DNA from: Hyphomicrobium sp.
Lineage (GTDB): Bacteria > Pseudomonadota > Alphaproteobacteria > Rhizobiales > Hyphomicrobiaceae
DNA length: 50,522 nt
Direction: 5' to 3'
Assembly: GCA_021732485.1 (NCBI GenBank)
Contig: JAKFUV010000017.1
Location: 1-50,522, forward strand
Shown here: one piece after another, positions 9,069 to 18,598 of the stretch
Position numbering within the stretch: position 1 is the stretch's first letter
How the letters are laid out: the number at the start of each line of letters is the position of its first letter
Notes under the pieces: model-generated
Told to the model about the DNA's origin: nothing
What the model saw: only the letters and a program-made list of their open reading frames with translations
Database searches by the model: none
Program-made: the position numbers and the translations under genes

Positions 9069-9839
9069 TCACCCGTTCGGCTGCGTGAATGTCGCCGAAC
9101 CGCTCATGCCCGGCAAAATATCGGTGACGGCCGTATCGAAGATGGCGATGACTTTGACCATCTGGCTAACGGCATCGACAGAAGCACCGACGCGCGCAAC
9201 CCGCCCTTCATATTGACGATCCGTTTCATCGACGTTGAACGCGAATGCACTGTCGACTTTCAACCACGTCAGCCAGTTCGACGGGACAATCAGCTCAATC
9301 TCGAGGTTCCCTGCGCCGACAATCGACAAGAATGCTGCATTCGGCTGCGGCTGCTCGTGCACGTTGATGGTTAGATCTGCGACGCGGCCATCGTAGGGTG
9401 CCAGGATCTCGCACTGCGCCACGCGCGCCGCAAGACCGCGCGCGTCCGCTTCGGCTTTATCGACGCGCGCCTTTGAAATTGCGACGTCGTGACGGCCAAC
9501 TGCGCGGAATTTTTCAAGTTGCTCGTTACTTTCGAGCGTCAATTTCATTTCACGCCAAGTCGCATCGGCAGATTGGGCATCGGCCCGATAGCGAACGCAA
9601 TCAAAGGCGACGAGCACATCGCCTTTTTTGAAGGCTTCGCCGGCGCGAAAGCCTATTTTTTCGACGCGCGCCATCAGGTCGGTCGAAATTTGTGCCTGTT
9701 CAACAGCACGGACGACGCCGCGGACCGGCACGCCGGCTTCGTCGATCGTTGGTGCATTGACGGCACTTGCCGTAACGGTCGGCAACAGTCCGCAAGCCAG
9801 CCCTACGCATACAGTTTTAATGGCGGGTTTCATACGCAC
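9069..9839 (-). CDS. Periplasmic membrane-fusion (HlyD/RND-type adaptor) protein
   Basis: 256 residues with an N-terminal Sec signal peptide (hydrophobic VCVGLACGLLPTVTASAV, residues about 10-27). A lipoyl half follows (VRGVVRAVEQAQISTDLMARVEKIGFRAGEAFKKGD), then a coiled-coil hairpin (about 95-140), a second lipoyl half (CEILAPYDGRVADL) and a beta-barrel domain. It is shorter than RND adaptors such as AcrA. The start is supported by GGAG 5 bases before ATG. It is the first gene of the three-gene adaptor operon and lies 217 bp downstream of the TolC-like gene. It probably bridges the inner-membrane adaptors and the outer-membrane channel in the periplasm (inference from family). Confidence 0.85.
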   Translation of the reverse strand: MRMKPAIKTVCVGLACGLLPTVTASAVNAPTIDEAGVPVRGVVRAVEQAQISTDLMARVEKIGFRAGEAFKKGDVLVAFDCVRYRADAQSADATWREMKLTLESNEQLEKFRAVGRHDVAISKARVDKAEADARGLAARVAQCEILAPYDGRVADLTINVHEQPQPNAAFLSIVGAGNLEIELIVPSNWLTWLKVDSAFAFNVDETDRQYEGRVARVGASVDAVSQMVKVIAIFDTAVTDILPGMSGSATFTQPNG

Positions 9840-10056
9840 TCCGAGACGGCATACAACGCCGGCTTACGCTTCTACTGGATATATGCTTACCAGAGAGGAC
9901 TTTCGGGCCCGTTAATGCAAAACCAAAAGTTGACAAATCATTTATGGCGGCAATACCAAGCGCGCGCCGTAATTAGCGATATTTTCGCGGTCTCATTAAA
10001 AAATTAGCTGCGAGATCAAGAAACCGGGCCAAACGCCATCGATCCAATCAAGCCGG

Positions 10057-11580
10057 TTATTGCGCCGAGGCCAACCGCTTTGACCAGCCAGCATTCAGAT
10101 CGCCGCGCTCAAACCACAGTTGCTGTAGCGTCGCCGTCACATCGCGCAAGCTCTGCCTGCGGTCGACTTCCCAGGCGTAGGGATCAAGCCCCATCGACGA
10201 AAACAAGTTTGCATAAGCATTTTGCAATTGTGCATATGCGATATCGTATTTAGCCTCGGCCACAAGCGTATTCATTTCTTCGCGTATGATGGTCTGCTTG
10301 CTGATCCGCTCAGCCCGCGCTTCCGCCCGCATCTGCTCCAGCAAGCGACGCTGAACGTCGCGATATTCGGCGGCGGTTTGCAATTCTTTTTGAGCGTGGA
10401 AAAAACGAATGCGCGACACGTGGATCTGCGTAATCACCGCCATCGTCAGCGCCAAAGACCGGGCAGTTAACATGTCGTCCTGCAGATCGATAACGCCTTG
10501 CCGAGTGCGATAGGAGAAGACCTTCAACAAATTCCAGCTCGCCTTGGCGCCCCAGTTGGTCCAATCGGCATTCAAGAGAAAGCTGTTGCTGTCGAAGTTT
10601 GAGCCGGCATAGAGCTGCATTCCCGGCAGCATTTCGAGCAAAGCCGCGTCAGCTTCACGCAGGTTGATACGCTGGCGATATTGGACTTCGCGAAGCTCGG
10701 GCCGATTGTAAACGGCCGTGGAGACCATATCGTCCATGCTGGCCGTAAGCTGGAGAGATTTTGCCTTGCGGCTTTCCATCGCCAATTGGAAAGGCGTACC
10801 CGGTTTGATGTTCATCAACGCCGCCAGCTGCGCTTTAGCCGTGTTTAAATCGCGCTGAATTTCGCCGATCTTTTGCTTGATTTCAACGAGCTCGCGCTCA
10901 TACGTCAGCGCCGTGATCGGGGAAGTTTCGCGTTGCTCGTAAAGCGTGCGCGTTTCGGCAAGGGCCTTTCGCGTTTCGCCTTCGAGCTTGGACAGGCGCA
11001 ACATCAACCGATCAGCGCTGATCGCGCGCCAATAGGCGGTGCGCACATCCTCGACGACGCGATGAATGACTTTGCGGCGCATTTCATCTTGAATAAGCAC
11101 TTTGTCGGCGGTTTGCCGCGCCCGCACGTACGACAGCCCGAAATCTAGAATATTCCAGCTGATTCCGACGTCAGCCGACCGAATTTCTCTTTCTTGACTT
11201 GTCGACGAGCCGAAATTGGCGGTGTTGTTTTCAAGATTGAAACTTGACGACGCATTGAAATTTTCACGGCCAGCATATCCGCTGTTCGCAACAATGCCAG
11301 GCAGCAGACTGTAATGCGACAGGTCGAGTTCAGCGACCCGCACGGCCGCTTCAGCTTCTTCTACGCGATGATCAAGGTTGTATTTGAGGGCCCGCGCCAT
11401 GGCTTCGTACAATGTCACTGGACCGGACACGGGCTCCTGATCAGCCACCACCTGTGCGAGATTGGCATCGGCGGCGGCGGATAGTTCGAGGTCGCTCAGC
11501 GGGATTGGCGACACGGCACAGCCAACGACGCCGCAAAGCGGAATCGCGATCGCCGTCAAAACTCGCCTAAAGCCACGCAT
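10057..11580 (-). CDS. TolC-family outer-membrane efflux lipoprotein
   Basis: 507 residues from the ATG at 11580. An in-frame upstream extension to 11772 exists, but this start has GAGG 8 bases upstream and gives a lipoprotein signal (MRGFRRVLTAIAIPLCGVVGC, lipobox ending at Cys21). The body has two OEP repeats with long helices: about 55-275 (LYEAMARALKYNL ... VRTAYWRAISADRLMLRLSKLE) and about 285-480. Members form a trimeric outer-membrane barrel plus a periplasmic tunnel. Sitting directly upstream of three adaptor genes on the same strand, it is the expected exit channel. Whether it shares a transcript across the 217-bp gap is not visible. Confidence 0.87.
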   Translation of the reverse strand: MRGFRRVLTAIAIPLCGVVGCAVSPIPLSDLELSAAADANLAQVVADQEPVSGPVTLYEAMARALKYNLDHRVEEAEAAVRVAELDLSHYSLLPGIVANSGYAGRENFNASSSFNLENNTANFGSSTSQEREIRSADVGISWNILDFGLSYVRARQTADKVLIQDEMRRKVIHRVVEDVRTAYWRAISADRLMLRLSKLEGETRKALAETRTLYEQRETSPITALTYERELVEIKQKIGEIQRDLNTAKAQLAALMNIKPGTPFQLAMESRKAKSLQLTASMDDMVSTAVYNRPELREVQYRQRINLREADAALLEMLPGMQLYAGSNFDSNSFLLNADWTNWGAKASWNLLKVFSYRTRQGVIDLQDDMLTARSLALTMAVITQIHVSRIRFFHAQKELQTAAEYRDVQRRLLEQMRAEARAERISKQTIIREEMNTLVAEAKYDIAYAQLQNAYANLFSSMGLDPYAWEVDRRQSLRDVTATLQQLWFERGDLNAGWSKRLASAQ

Positions 11581-11994
11581 GGCCGCCGCCTCAATGGAGT
11601 TCAATCGAACGTACGCACTGAAACTGGCCAACTGGCACGATGAACGCAGGGCAAGCGGTCGGCAGCTGATCGACATCACCGAATCAGCACATCGTCCGCG
11701 AATCAGGTTGCCCACAGCTTGTACTATGGCTTTCCAAGAGTTACCGACAGTTGAATTTTGCTCGTAACCCACTCAAATCGTTACAACACATTCTTCGAAT
11801 GACGGATAAGCAACACGTCGAGCATTGCCTGCGCGATTTGAGCAGCGTTCGTCATTAACCCACACGGCGGCGTGGTGCGCCGACCGACATCGCATGCGGC
11901 GCGCCGATCACAATAATGGTTGCGCCGCCCGGGAAGGAACGCGCTCAAAGTGGTGTGAATTGACACCACTCAAAGCACTCAGCACACTGCTAGT
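11581..11994. promoter_or_regulatory. Divergent intergenic region tolC-like / gloB, with a perfect inverted repeat
   Basis: This gap of about 414 bp lies between two divergent genes and holds no convincing gene. At about 11948-11969 there is a perfect inverted repeat, AGTGGTGT / ACACCACT, around a 6-bp centre. A TTGACA hexamer overlaps its right half, and the repeat ends about 25 bp before the gloB start. It could be an operator over the gloB promoter or a 5'-UTR hairpin. This is inference from symmetry and position. Confidence 0.35.
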
Positions 11995-12765
11995 ATGCAA
12001 GCACTGCAACGCCTCCAAATTCCGTGTCTCACCGACAACTATTGTGTTTTGCTCCATGCGCCGGAAACGGGCGAAACGGTGGCAATCGATGCGCCCGATG
12101 CGGCGGTCGTCAAGTCGGCACTGGCGTCGCGGGGCTGGCGTCTCACGCACATTCTGACAACACATCATCACAACGACCACACGGCCGGGAACCTTGAATT
12201 AAAGGGTTTTTTTGGGTGCCAAATCTGGGGGCCGTCGGCCGAAGCCGACCGGATTCCCGGCCTCGATATCGGCGTCGACGAAAGCTCGCAATTGAACATC
12301 GCCGGGCACGCTGTTCGGGTCATCGAAACGCCTGGCCACACACTGGGCCACATCAGCTATTGGCTGCCCGACGACCAAATAGCTTTCACGGGCGACACGT
12401 TGTTTTCGCTCGGCTGCGGCCGCATGTTTGAAGGCGACGCCAAAACCATGTGGGCGTCGCTCAGCAAGCTCTCATTCCTCCCCGACGCGACGGCGATCTA
12501 CTGCGGCCACGAATACACTCTCGCCAACGGTCGCTTCGCGTTGTCTATCGAACCGGAAAATGCGGCCCTCGCCAAACGAATGGATGAGGTTGCAACTCTG
12601 CGCGCTGCGGGCCAACCAACGCTTCCGACCACGCTTGGCGTCGAAAAAGCAACGAACCCTTTTTTGCGTACCGGCTCGACGGCCGTTCGCGCCAGGTTGG
12701 GGCTCGAAGGCGCGTCCGATTGGCAAGTCTTCGCCCGCCTTCGCGAATTGAAAAACAAGGGTTAG
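11995..12765 (+). CDS. gloB: Hydroxyacylglutathione hydrolase (glyoxalase II)
   Basis: 256 residues, typical of the family. It hydrolyses S-D-lactoylglutathione to D-lactate and glutathione in the cytoplasm, the second step of methylglyoxal detoxification. The metallo-beta-lactamase metal motif THHHNDHT is present near residue 57, followed by the TPGHTLGH, FTGDTLFSLGCGR and YCGHEYT motifs that complete the dinuclear metal site. The C-terminal substrate-binding part (NPFLRTGS) is present. The DUF985 cupin gene follows after 7 bp and is probably cotranscribed. Confidence 0.95.
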   Translation: MQALQRLQIPCLTDNYCVLLHAPETGETVAIDAPDAAVVKSALASRGWRLTHILTTHHHNDHTAGNLELKGFFGCQIWGPSAEADRIPGLDIGVDESSQLNIAGHAVRVIETPGHTLGHISYWLPDDQIAFTGDTLFSLGCGRMFEGDAKTMWASLSKLSFLPDATAIYCGHEYTLANGRFALSIEPENAALAKRMDEVATLRAAGQPTLPTTLGVEKATNPFLRTGSTAVRARLGLEGASDWQVFARLRELKNKG

Positions 12766-12772
12766 CGCAGTC

Positions 12773-13234
12773 GTGATGGCAACCCGACTCACCGCCGATG
12801 ACGTCGTTCGGCTGCTCGAACTCAAACCGCATCCCGAGGGCGGCACTTTTCGTGAAACTTTCAGGGATCCGACACGCGTGGCGGACGGCGACCGTGGCGC
12901 GTCAACGGCGATCTATTTCTTGCTGCGCGCCGGCGAAGTGTCGCGCTGGCACCGGGTCGATGCTGCGGAGGGCTGGCACTTCTACGCCGGCGCGCCCCTG
13001 CTACTTGAGTTCATTGACATCTCAGCGCAGCACTCGCTACGGCTCGGCATCGATCTTGCCGACGGACAAAGGCCGCAAGCGATCGTGCCAAAGCGCGCGT
13101 GGCAGCGCGCCAGAAGTTTGGGCGACTGGACGCTGGTCGGGTGCACGGTCGCTCCAGGCTTTACGTTTGCAGGTTTTGAACTGGCCGACGCCGCTTTTGA
13201 TCCGCTGTCGACGGTCACGAATTTGCCACGTTGA
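12773..13234 (+). CDS. DUF985-type cupin domain protein
   Basis: 153 residues if started at GTG 12773, 152 if at the overlapping ATG 12776. It matches the Cupin_5/DUF985 family: LLELKPHPEGGTFRETFR, STAIYFLLRAGEVSRWHR, EGWHFYAGAPLLL and LVGCTVAPGFTFAGFEL are the typical blocks of this single-domain beta-barrel. No enzymatic role is firmly known for the family, though the fold suggests binding of a small metabolite. It follows gloB after 7 bp, so the two are likely in one operon. The following 214 bp to the NYN gene hold only small imperfect inverted repeats. Confidence 0.85.
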   Translation: MMATRLTADDVVRLLELKPHPEGGTFRETFRDPTRVADGDRGASTAIYFLLRAGEVSRWHRVDAAEGWHFYAGAPLLLEFIDISAQHSLRLGIDLADGQRPQAIVPKRAWQRARSLGDWTLVGCTVAPGFTFAGFELADAAFDPLSTVTNLPR

Positions 13235-13448
13235 TCATCGCGCGGCAACACGGCAACAGGCGGCCGGCAATTCGCGTCCTTGTCCCCAGGTGATTGCCAG
13301 TGACGCACGCGGTCGTGTCACTCGAACACACTCAATCCACGGGATAATTGACGCGTCTCGTTACACGAGGCTGCGCATGCCTTGCTGTCGGATTGCGACT
13401 CGTCAAAGGTGATGACGAATCAATGTTCGCCCACGGGGGTTTCCGTCT

Positions 13449-15437
13449 ATGAAACGCGCGTCCACAGGACCGATCTTGTCCACGGTCTTCGTCGATTACG
13501 ACAACATTTATCTGTCGTTGAAACGCAAGAATGATGATGCCGCGAAGCGCTTCGCGAAAGATAGCGGGAGCTGGCTGCAAGGCATTATCTCGGGTGAGTT
13601 GATCACGCCGACGTCGACGTTTACAGCCCCTGCCGAACGCCGCATCGCGATGAACCGTTGCTACGGAAACCCGGTGCCGCGCCGCAATTCGCATGACAAC
13701 TCGACCGACATGAACTCGTTTCCGTTCGTCCGTCATCATTTCTTGCGATCAGGCTTCGAGGTCATCGACTGCCCGCCGCTGACGGCACAGTTGAAGAATT
13801 CAGCCGATATCCGCATCGTGATGGATATCCGCGATATTCTCACCCACGAGACCTTCTTCGACGAATTTATCATTCTATCGGGCGACGCCGATTTTACGCC
13901 CGTGCTGCACCGCTTGCGGGCGCATGCACGACGCGCCGTCGTCTTCGCTAATGACCATACCGCTCAGCCGTACACCGCGCTGAGTGACGGCGAAATTCGC
14001 GAATCGAGCTTGCTGTCGCTGCTTCTGAATGACCGCGCAATTTCAACGGTCGACACGCAGCGTGGATTGGCCGCGCCGCAGACAGCGCTCCAAAACATCG
14101 ACGTCGAGGAAGCGCGGCGAGCGATCCTCGCTGAAGTTGTGCAGTTCGTTCGCGGCGCACCGCAGGCGGTTCCGCTCGAAACGCTGGCCGATCGTGCCGT
14201 CCGTATCGTCGGCCGTGACAAGACCATCGGTACCAACTGGGGCGGCTTCTCAACGTTCCGCGACTTGCTGCTGTCGGGTCTGCCGGACGATGTGCACCTC
14301 AGCGATACGGCGCCGTATACCGTGTTCGACGCGACGCGCCATATCTCGGCCATCGGATTGCTGGCGCCGCATGCCCTTGCGCACGCTCCAACTCAGCTAG
14401 AGAGATCGGTCGCGCAACCGGCACCGGGTCCCGCCCCAAGACAGCAGACTGATGCCCCGCAGTATGATGCGCGGAGCGCGGCGGCAATCGCAATCCAATC
14501 GCAACAGCGCGCATTTCATCCAGCAGCCGCGCCGGCACCCAACTATCAGCCGACGTCACAGCAGCAGGCAGCGCCCCACTACCAACAGCCGGCCGCGGCC
14601 ATGCCAATTGAGCGGCGACCATATGATCCGTCGGCAGAGCGCCAGATTCCGTTAGACAGGCAGCCTATTGCCCGTGCGCCGCAACACCGGCCGGCTGGCG
14701 AGCGGCCGATTTCCGACCGTCTTTACGAAGAGCCGATGCAGCGCGCGCCGTCGCAGCCGATCTACCAGGAAGCCCGTCGCGAAGCGCCACTCCAACACCC
14801 CGCGCCGGCTCCGGCAGCACCAGGGCCGCGCAGTGCCGACCAAGCCACGCAAATCCAACAGTCGATCGCTCGCATCCACGACGCTTGTCAGGCGCCTGCA
14901 CTGGCGCCTGCCGAGTATCGCGTTCTCTTCGACATCATGGCCCAGGAAATTTCCACCAATGGGCTGCAGGGCTCGCAGACTTTGGTCAATCTCGGCCAGA
15001 AAGCCCGCGAGTTCGGCCTCGACCTGAAGCGTGATGATTTGCGTTTCATCCTCGAAGTCGTCAGCGAAAGCGACCCGTGGTTCGAACAGGGTGCGTCGGC
15101 AAACCTGTTTGCCAGCCGCTTCAGAAATTTCGTCGTCGCGCGCTGCCGGAGCCAGGGGCTCAGTCTTTCGTCGGACGAATTGGATTTGGTCGAAGCGTGG
15201 TTCTCGGCGCAACCAGTGCCGGCCCCGCGCCCAACGGTTTACCGCAGTCAATCGGCCGAACCGCCAGCGCCGGCCCGGGCGCCGGCAGTGGCTCCGCAAA
15301 CCGATCGCTGGTGGGGCGTCGATGAGGGCCGACCACAAATTGCTGAACAACGGCCGCAGACGGGGTACGCTGCCGCGAACGGCGAGCAAAATGATGATGA
15401 GTTTCCGCGCATCGTCAGAAGCCGTTTGCGCGGTTAG
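13449..15437 (+). CDS. NYN-domain (PIN-like) putative ribonuclease with LOTUS-like and C-terminal helical domains
   Basis: 662 residues. The N-terminal NYN domain (about 10-195) has the acidic residues expected of a PIN-like nuclease: FVDYDN (D16, D18), VMDIRD (D126, D129) and SGDADF (D146, D148). Residues about 218-297 resemble an OST-HTH/LOTUS RNA-binding domain (LADRAVRIVG ... WGGFSTFRDLLLSGLP), which often follows NYN. A long Pro/Gln/Ala-rich disordered linker (about 310-460) follows, then a helical domain (about 465-590). The start is preceded by a G-run (CGGGGGT). Likely an RNA-processing enzyme, with substrate unknown. A strong hairpin terminator follows its stop. Confidence 0.8.
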   Translation: MKRASTGPILSTVFVDYDNIYLSLKRKNDDAAKRFAKDSGSWLQGIISGELITPTSTFTAPAERRIAMNRCYGNPVPRRNSHDNSTDMNSFPFVRHHFLRSGFEVIDCPPLTAQLKNSADIRIVMDIRDILTHETFFDEFIILSGDADFTPVLHRLRAHARRAVVFANDHTAQPYTALSDGEIRESSLLSLLLNDRAISTVDTQRGLAAPQTALQNIDVEEARRAILAEVVQFVRGAPQAVPLETLADRAVRIVGRDKTIGTNWGGFSTFRDLLLSGLPDDVHLSDTAPYTVFDATRHISAIGLLAPHALAHAPTQLERSVAQPAPGPAPRQQTDAPQYDARSAAAIAIQSQQRAFHPAAAPAPNYQPTSQQQAAPHYQQPAAAMPIERRPYDPSAERQIPLDRQPIARAPQHRPAGERPISDRLYEEPMQRAPSQPIYQEARREAPLQHPAPAPAAPGPRSADQATQIQQSIARIHDACQAPALAPAEYRVLFDIMAQEISTNGLQGSQTLVNLGQKAREFGLDLKRDDLRFILEVVSESDPWFEQGASANLFASRFRNFVVARCRSQGLSLSSDELDLVEAWFSAQPVPAPRPTVYRSQSAEPPAPARAPAVAPQTDRWWGVDEGRPQIAEQRPQTGYAAANGEQNDDEFPRIVRSRLRG

Positions 15438-15467
15438 GCCGGTTGTCTGGAAGTTGCTGAACGCAAA

Positions 15468-15503
15468 ACGCCGCCAGGGTCACCTTGGCGGCGTCTGTAT
15501 TTT
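15468..15503 (+). terminator. Rho-independent terminator, possibly bidirectional
   Basis: Perfect 9-bp arms ACGCCGCCA (15468-15476) and TGGCGGCGT (15486-15494) enclose a 9-base loop, followed by CTGTATTTTT. It lies 30 bp after the NYN gene. An A-run on its left side could also serve the converging exporter gene. Confidence 0.85.
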
Positions 15504-15532
15504 TGCGCACGGCAACTACAATCGAAAGACGA

Positions 15533-16468
15533 TTACGCGCGCTCGCCAGTCGCATCGCTGTTGCCCCGCGCCCAAACATCGCTACTGCCGACCACAGCGC
15601 CCGCCGTAATCAATAGGGCAGCGATCCACAACATCGGCGAGGCCTGCCCACCCCCCGTCACGATCAACATGGCTGTCGAGAGCAGCGGTGTCAGATACGA
15701 CAAAATACCGACGGCGCGCACGTGACCATGCTTCATCGCCCGGTCCCAGACGTAAAACGCCAAACCAACGGGCCCCAGCCCTTGGAAAGCCAGAGCCAGC
15801 ATTGGCGACGCGCCGCTGGGCCAAACCCACGTCTCGGTTGCCGCGCTGACGCCTGCGGCAGCCATCGCGGTGATTGCCGACGTCACCATGACGGCAAGGC
15901 TCGGCACGGCGGCAAACAAGCGCGACGCCACGGAGTAGCTCGACCAGATGAGAGCAGCGGCGAGCGCAGCAGCGTAACCGGCGGCACTGCTTCTTGCATC
16001 GAAATGAGCCGGCGCAGATTGGAGCAGGATGATCGCCACACCTGAGAAGCCGAGCACGGAGCCGACGACGTGCCACCAGCGCAAGCGCGTGCCGCCCAGG
16101 TCGCGCGGCAGCAGCGTCGAAAACGCCACGATCAGGACCGGCCATAGATAATTGATCAGGTTTGCTTCGACCGCTGGCGCCGACTGAAACGCGAAAAAAT
16201 ACGCCGCGTGATAGCCAAACAGTCCGTAAAATCCGAGTAGCCAAAATCGCCAAGGAACGGTTTTCAAGTCGGCGAGACGTTCGCCACTCGCTGCTGACCA
16301 GAACACGCCGACCAATGTCGACAGCGCGAACGACATGGCGACGAGCTGAAACGGCGGGACGGCACTTAAGTACGCCGCCAAGGCTGCAAGCGTCGACCAA
16401 AGTAAAATCGCGACCAAGCCGAAGCCAGTCGCGATTAGTGTTCTGCGATCATCACGATTGAAACTCAT
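15533..16468 (-). CDS. DMT-superfamily (EamA) exporter, YddG-like
   Basis: 311 residues with about ten hydrophobic helices forming two EamA repeats. The opening LVAILLWSTLAAL and the EANLINYLWPVLIVAF stretch resemble the aromatic amino-acid exporter YddG more than generic EamA proteins. It is an inner-membrane permease probably exporting amino acids or related metabolites. The substrate cannot be set from sequence. Its start lies 9 bp after the phaB stop, so it may be read from the phaAB transcript. Confidence 0.8.
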   Translation of the reverse strand: MSFNRDDRRTLIATGFGLVAILLWSTLAALAAYLSAVPPFQLVAMSFALSTLVGVFWSAASGERLADLKTVPWRFWLLGFYGLFGYHAAYFFAFQSAPAVEANLINYLWPVLIVAFSTLLPRDLGGTRLRWWHVVGSVLGFSGVAIILLQSAPAHFDARSSAAGYAAALAAALIWSSYSVASRLFAAVPSLAVMVTSAITAMAAAGVSAATETWVWPSGASPMLALAFQGLGPVGLAFYVWDRAMKHGHVRAVGILSYLTPLLSTAMLIVTGGGQASPMLWIAALLITAGAVVGSSDVWARGNSDATGERA

Positions 16469-16477
16469 CGCGAAGCA

Positions 16478-17203
16478 TCAAGCGAAATACTGTCCGCCGT
16501 TTGCCGTCAGCGTTGAACCGGTAATGAAACCGGCATCGTCGGAGGCGAGAAACGCAACGCAGCGCGCGATCTCACTTGGCTCGCCAAGGCGGCCGACCGG
16601 AATTTGCGGCAGAATGTTTTTCTCAAGCACGTCTTGCGGGACCGCCTTGACCATTTCCGTGGCGATGTAGCCCGGACAAATGACGTTGACGGTGATGCCG
16701 GCACGCGCGCCTTCCTGAGCCAGCGCTTTGGTAAAACCAATGTCGCCTGCCTTCGACGCCGAATAGTTGACCTGGCCCATCTGGCCCTTCTGGCCATTGA
16801 TCGACGAGATGTTGATGACCCGGCCAAACTTGCGGGCGCGCATGCCTTCCCAGACCTGTCGCGTCACGTTGAACAGACCGTTGAGATTTGTGCCGATGAC
16901 GTCATCCCACTGCTGCCGCGTCATCTTGTGGAACATGATGTCCTTGGTGATGCCGGCATTGTTCACCAGCACGTCGATCGGGCCAACGTCCTTTTCGATC
17001 TGCTTCACGGCCGCTTCACAAGCGTCGAAATTCGACACGTCGAATTTATATACTGGAATTCCGGTATCCGATTGAAAGGCCTGAGCCGCCGCATCGTTGC
17101 CGGCATAACTGGCGGCGACGCGATATCCGGCGCTTTTCAATGCAATCGAAATCGCGTGGCCAATGCCGCGCGTGCCGCCGGTGACGAGGGCAACTCGTGC
17201 CAT
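16478..17203 (-). CDS. phaB: Acetoacetyl-CoA reductase (PHA synthesis)
   Basis: 241 residues. It reduces acetoacetyl-CoA to (R)-3-hydroxybutyryl-CoA with NADPH, the second step of polyhydroxybutyrate synthesis. It is a classical SDR with cofactor motif TGGTRGIG at the N-terminus, the NNAG motif, and catalytic Ser-Tyr-Lys in INISSINGQKGQMGQVNYSASK. The GQxGQxNYSASKAG block and the C-terminal LTANGGQYFA are typical of PhaB. It lies 117 bp downstream of phaA on the same strand. The gap contains a 7-bp hairpin (17278-17284 / 17296-17302) without a T-run. Confidence 0.94.
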   Translation of the reverse strand: MARVALVTGGTRGIGHAISIALKSAGYRVAASYAGNDAAAQAFQSDTGIPVYKFDVSNFDACEAAVKQIEKDVGPIDVLVNNAGITKDIMFHKMTRQQWDDVIGTNLNGLFNVTRQVWEGMRARKFGRVINISSINGQKGQMGQVNYSASKAGDIGFTKALAQEGARAGITVNVICPGYIATEMVKAVPQDVLEKNILPQIPVGRLGEPSEIARCVAFLASDDAGFITGSTLTANGGQYFA

Positions 17204-17320
17204 GGTGTTTTCTCCCTATTTTTTTGTTTGATTGGGCACGCGGCCCGCCGTGACGATTTCAGTGGCTGCATGACGTCGCGGCGGCGCTGTTCGAACCGCC
17301 GCAATCATCCATGTCGTGTC

Positions 17321-18511
17321 TTAGTCGCGCGCGACGCAGAGCGCCACGCCCATGCCGCCGCCGATGCACAATGTCGCCAACCCCTTCTTGGCGTCACGGC
17401 GCTGCATTTCAAACAGCAGCGTGTTGAGAATGCGGGCTCCCGAAGCGCCGATGGGATGGCCGATGGCAATGGCGCCGCCATTGACGTTGACCTTCTCGGT
17501 ATCCCAGCCAAGACCTTTGTTGACCGCGATAGCCTGCGCGGCGAACGCTTCGTTCGCCTCGATCAGATCGAGGTCACCGATTTTCCACCCGGCTTTTTCA
17601 AGGGCTTTTTTCGACGCAGAGATTGGACCAGTGCCCATGATCGACGGATCGACGCCGGTGCTCGCCCACGAGACGATGCGAGCCAGCGGAGTGATGCCGC
17701 GCTTCTTGGCTTCTGCGGCCGTCATCAGTACGACCACCGCCGCTCCATCATTGATGCCCGAAGCATTCGCGGCAGTGACGGTGCCCTCTTTTGGATCGAA
17801 GGCGGGCCGCAATTTCGCGATGCCGTCGATCGTCGTTCCGTCCTTGATGTATTCGTCGGTGTCGACGACAGTGTCGCCCTTCTTGCCCTTGATGGTGACG
17901 GGCGCAATTTCGTCTTTGAACTTGCCGGCCTTCTTCGCTGCTTCAGCCTTGTTTTGCGAGGCGACGGCGAACTTATCCTGCTCCTCGCGCGTGATCTGCC
18001 ACTGGCGCGCGACGTTCTCGGCGGTGGTCCCCATGTGATAATTATTGAACGCGTCCCACAAACCGTCCTTGACCATGGTGTCGACGAACTTCACGTCGCC
18101 CATCTTGGTGCCGTCGCGCATGTGCGCGGCATGCGCCGACTGGCTCATGCTTTCCTGGCCGCCGGCGACGACGATGGTAGCGTTGCCGGTCTGGATCTGC
18201 TGCATCCCCAGCGCCACGGCGCGAAGTCCGGATCCGCAAATCTGATTCATGCCCCACGCCGGTGTATCGACCGGAATGCCGGCGCCGACCGATGCCTGGC
18301 GCGCAGGCCCCTGACCCTGGGCCGCCGTTAAAACTTGTCCAAGAATGACTTCCGATACATCGCCCGGAGCGACATTGGCACGGGCCAATGCCGCTTTGAT
18401 CGCGACAATGCCAAGCGCGTGCGCCGGGACGCTGGCCAGCGCCCCGTTGAACGAACCAACGGGCGTGCGCGCGGCACTGGCGATGACGATCGTTGAAGTA
18501 TCCTGGCTCAT
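17321..18511 (-). CDS. phaA: Acetyl-CoA C-acetyltransferase (beta-ketothiolase)
   Basis: 396 residues. It condenses two acetyl-CoA to acetoacetyl-CoA, the first step of PHB synthesis. The thiolase motifs are complete: nucleophile Cys in [14 protein letters not shown], the NEAFAAQ loop, [16 protein letters not shown] with the catalytic His, and the C-terminal [15 protein letters not shown] with the second catalytic Cys. It is first in the phaA-phaB pair and divergent from phaR across a 251-bp control region. PHA synthase (phaC) is not in the window. Confidence 0.95.
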   Translation of the reverse strand: MSQDTSTIVIASAARTPVGSFNGALASVPAHALGIVAIKAALARANVAPGDVSEVILGQVLTAAQGQGPARQASVGAGIPVDTPAWGMNQICGSGLRAVALGMQQIQTGNATIVVAGGQESMSQSAHAAHMRDGTKMGDVKFVDTMVKDGLWDAFNNYHMGTTAENVARQWQITREEQDKFAVASQNKAEAAKKAGKFKDEIAPVTIKGKKGDTVVDTDEYIKDGTTIDGIAKLRPAFDPKEGTVTAANASGINDGAAVVVLMTAAEAKKRGITPLARIVSWASTGVDPSIMGTGPISASKKALEKAGWKIGDLDLIEANEAFAAQAIAVNKGLGWDTEKVNVNGGAIAIGHPIGASGARILNTLLFEMQRRDAKKGLATLCIGGGMGVALCVARD

Positions 18512-18598
18512 TTTGGCCCCTCCCTGGGCGCGAAATCTATCGTTTTTTACGGAATTATCGCCGGCGGGCTGCGGACCGCGTCGTCCACCGCCAGGGCT

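Noticed and set aside
16604..18331. 575-codon plus-strand open frame opposite phaB-phaA
   Set aside because: Long only because of high GC codon bias; phaA and phaB motifs on the other strand are complete.
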